Shown here one piece after another: positions 61,097 through 64,000 of a DNA stretch of 64,000 nucleotides. The translations under genes and the position numbers were made by a program. The stretch covers positions 23,622,001 through 23,686,000 of the forward strand of contig NC_065873.1 in the NCBI RefSeq assembly GCF_933775445.1, read 5' to 3'. Source of the stretch: Argentina anserina. Its lineage: Eukaryota; Streptophyta; Magnoliopsida; Rosales; Rosaceae. A model generated the notes under the pieces. It did no database searches. It was not told where the DNA came from and saw only the letters and a program-made list of their open reading frames with translations. Each line of letters starts with the position of its first letter. Position 1 is the first letter of the stretch.

Positions 61097-64000
61097 ATGG
61101 GTGGCTTGGGTTGCACCAGCATCGGTTATCTATATCCATCTCTTTTCTTCACCCTTCTCTTCTTTTCTATGAACCACCATTTTCATTACTTGCCTTTCCC
61201 TTATTATAAACATGCCAAATTCTCCCTCCCACACCATTTCATTTTCTCCCTCCCAAACAATTTCACACTCTCCCTCACCGATAATTCCACCCTCTCCATC
61301 CCGAACAATTCCAGACTCTCCCTTCCTGTAAGCTCCAAACTCTCCATTCCAAGTAACTCCACACTATTCTCCAACAACACTCAAGTCTCCGATGATTTAC
61401 ACCCCGCCGATCGTCTCAACAATTCAAGCACAAATAGCACTGGATCTACTCAACATGTCATTATAGTAAGTTATATATACACATGCATTCACAAAAGTGA
61501 TCGATCATGACATTCTTTGTGTCTGGTTCAAGAAACTTCTATGTTGTTATTGTTTAATTTGATCCATGTGTATGTCTTTTATTTTTCAAATATGTATAGG
61601 TGCATGAGAAGAATCCGTTTGAGAAAATGGAAGAAGGGTTAGCTAGGGCGAGAGCTGCGATAAGAGAAGCAGGTCGATCAAGACGACACACATCATACAG
61701 AAAGGGGGTTTTTGTGCCCCGAGGATCCGTTTACATCAACCCGTATTCCTTTCAACAGTTAAGATCATTTATTTCCTCCTACTTCGATCACTTCTTAACT
61801 TCTTGGATCTGTAATAATTAGACTCAGTCTTGTTTATTTCCACTGTTTTCATTTAGATCTGTTCAAAGATTAATATTGAATCAAATCATTACAACTCATT
61901 ACTTGTAGTTGCTACAAAAAAGGTTCTATTTTAGGCTTTGTTTGCATGCATGGATATGCAAATTTTTTTTGTGGTTTGTTTTTCGTAGAATAAAAGGAAT
62001 TATATTAGTTTACTTAAAAAGTAGTAATTAAACTAGAAAGTACGTACGCGCGTATCTTAATTTCGCCCCTAATAAAATACATTTTTTATAATTATACATT
62101 ACACTATCGAAATCTTATATTAGTTTTGCTTTCTAAAGTGGATCGATACGTAACCAAGATTTATTTACGTACATTGTAAAGAAAGATATATATTGTTAAC
62201 ATCACGCCCTTTATATATTATAAAAAATAAAAATTGGCGGCCCTGTGCGGCCGCACGACCGACACATGCCAAAGGCCGGCCCTGTCTAGCATATGTGCTA
62301 GATTGATTGATGAGTAAATTTTTAATAGAGCTGTCAAGAACCTTAGGTTGTTGGCCTGGCTTTAGGGATTCTGACTTATGGTCTACGTAGTGAGTAGTTT
62401 TAGAAATTCAGTATAGTTTTCATTAGCTGTAGGAATTATTACCTAGACTTCAATTCATCGTAATGGTCCCAGAGATTAACATGCATAAGTTCTAGTCTTA
62501 GAGTCCATAGATTCAGAGACAGGCACCAAATATGGAACAATGGCATCTTCATCTATTCTATTTTCAATAGTTGACGATGTACACTCTGTAGTCTGAAGCT
62601 TCAGGAAGAAAGATCGATATACAATAATGGAACACTAATTTAAGATTTCAGTTTGAGCAAAATAATTTTTTCGTCTTTGTACTTAACCACATTACGAATT
62701 TATGGAAATTATTCATTTGTTATAACCAGACAAAAGAATCAGATCGACAATGATCAAGTTTATTGATGCTTAACGTGAGTTATGAATTTGCAATCATATG
62801 AACATATGATTCTTCATGTAGTATTATTCTTGTGATCGATCTTATGTTATTAATGAACTGTGATTATACGTTAGTGCTTATTATTTTGTAATTTAATCTC
62901 ATCCTCATTCATAGTTCGACGGGATTTTACCTTTCATCGTTTAATTTTGAACTTTGTTATGTATAATTAGGAGCCACATAGAGATGCAGAAGCTATTTCG
63001 AATTTGGCCATACAAGGAAGGAGAGCCACCACTCTTCTACAACGGTCCAGTGAATGACATATACTCCATCGAAGGACAGTTCATGGATGAACTTAGGAGG
63101 AGCCCTTTTGCAGCAAGAGACCCCAATGAAGCTACTTCGTTCTATCTTCCCATCAGTGTTGTCAACATTGTGAGGTACGTTTATAGACCTTACACAAACT
63201 ACTCACGCGTACGGCTTCAGAACATCATCGAGGACTACATTGGTATAATGGCAAAGAGATACCCATACTGGAATAGAAGCAATGGGGGAGATCATTTTCT
63301 TGTTTCTTGCCATGATTGGGTATGTATATGCCACTCCTTTTTCTACCATATGTTAAATTTGCAAGCTAGTGAGCTTAAAGAGTCATGCTTTGCCATCCTT
63401 TGGGTTTGATTTCCTTGAGGTCTATATTGGAAGCTATACATCAGTACTGTAGAGTTGACAGAATCCGTAGTATTAAGCATGTTTACATCGATTATGAGAG
63501 CTCCTACCTTAGCAAAAGTCTTAGGCATCACTTCTTACATTGCTTTACATACATTGGTTGCATTCTTGATTACATCTCTGGCATATATAAAACTGATTTG
63601 CATGCATGTTTGATAGGGCATTCCATTTGAAGGGACAATAAAAAAGGCTTGCATCTAGTTTACTTAGATAATAATACGATCATTTGTTGAGATGGTAATT
63701 TTTTGCTTAATTATCAATATACGAGCTTTAATTTGTATCAAGTATAAGAACTGGGAAAGTTATTCGCTTAATATAATTTTTCATGTCTGGTGAATTTCAG
63801 GCACCGGATGTTTCAGTTGGCAACCCTAAGCTCTTCAAGAACTTTGTCAGAGTACTCTGCAATGCCAACTCTTCAGAAGGATTTCAAGCAATCCGAGACG
63901 TCTCTTTACCCGAAATCAAAATCCCTTTTGGCAAACTCGGTCCGCCCATCCTCAAGCGTCCCCCACAAAACCGTTCAATCTTCGCCTTCTTTGCAGGTGG
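61097..64000 (+). CDS. GT47 exostosin-family glycosyltransferase, partial (3' end beyond window)
   Basis: Exons seen: 61097-61465, 61600-61757, 62971-63319 and 63801 to the window edge. All junctions keep the frame. An N-terminal type II anchor ([13 protein letters not shown]) is followed by a short-repeat stem and a basic [19 protein letters not shown] linker ([14 protein letters not shown]). The exostosin domain then begins: [89 protein letters not shown]. Plant members of this At5g03795/At3g07620-like group are Golgi glycosyltransferases of cell wall polymers; the specific substrate is not known. Intron 2 (61758-62970) is 1.2 kb. Confidence 0.92.
62237..62284. mobile_element. Possible hAT element terminus in GT47 intron 2
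   Basis: A GC-rich island in AT-rich intron DNA that ends GGCCGGCCCTG, matching a hAT-type terminal repeat in reverse. The opposite end and a target duplication were not found, so this is at most a remnant. Confidence 0.35.

Overview
This is eudicot plant nuclear DNA. The genes have many GT-AG introns, AT-rich introns and UTRs, and plant-specific families, and a large block is LTR retrotransposon. Gene content, exon structure and retroelement types fit Rosaceae (Fragaria/Rosa/Potentilla type), but that placement is an inference. All exon coordinates were read by eye from splice consensus plus family conservation. Every model except the synaptotagmin closes in frame.

Left arm (1-29000), gene-rich: a GH79 heparanase-like glucuronidase (+, 137-2943); an organellar-type cysteinyl-tRNA synthetase (+, 3821-7091); then three consecutive minus-strand genes, a GT31 hydroxyproline O-galactosyltransferase (7754-10834), ER membrane protein complex subunit 7 (11531-13749) and an EamA/DMT-type membrane transporter (15041-17831). 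From memory this trio matches the Arabidopsis neighbours At4g32120-At4g32130-At4g32140. An intronless ARM-repeat protein (minus, 19801-20928), a probable solo LTR remnant (about 21448-22638) and a synaptotagmin-5-like SMP/C2 protein (minus, 23534-28755) follow. The synaptotagmin has a one-base reading-frame deficit at one exon junction and a tandem duplication in an intron.

Middle (29000-42600): a decayed Ty1/copia element (minus, 29014-33705) with no gag, a truncated 5' LTR and a GC-rich minisatellite leader; an F-box/LRR pseudogene (minus, 34173-35920) split just after its start codon by a 651-bp hAT-type element with an exact 8-bp target duplication; and a complete sucrose-phosphate synthase gene (+, 37123-42590) with a GC-AG intron.

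Right-middle (42884-59902): a 17-kb nest of LTR retrotransposons. An old solo LTR (target duplication GTACT) is split by a second LTR of the same family. That LTR is split by a Ty3/gypsy element in reverse orientation (CTTAT). The gypsy element carries another same-family solo LTR in its 5' LTR (ACGGC) and an unrelated 1.9-kb solo LTR inside its reverse transcriptase (TTTGG). The family's roughly 3-kb LTRs carry a TATA box, degenerate tandem repeats and a conserved 64-65-nt block bounded by splice-like signals.

Right end (61097-64000): the 5' part of a GT47 exostosin-type glycosyltransferase (+) with an unusual short-repeat stem region, running off the window. The host genes are independent housekeeping or metabolic loci. 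There is no evidence that they act as one pathway, although three act on glycans or sugars.
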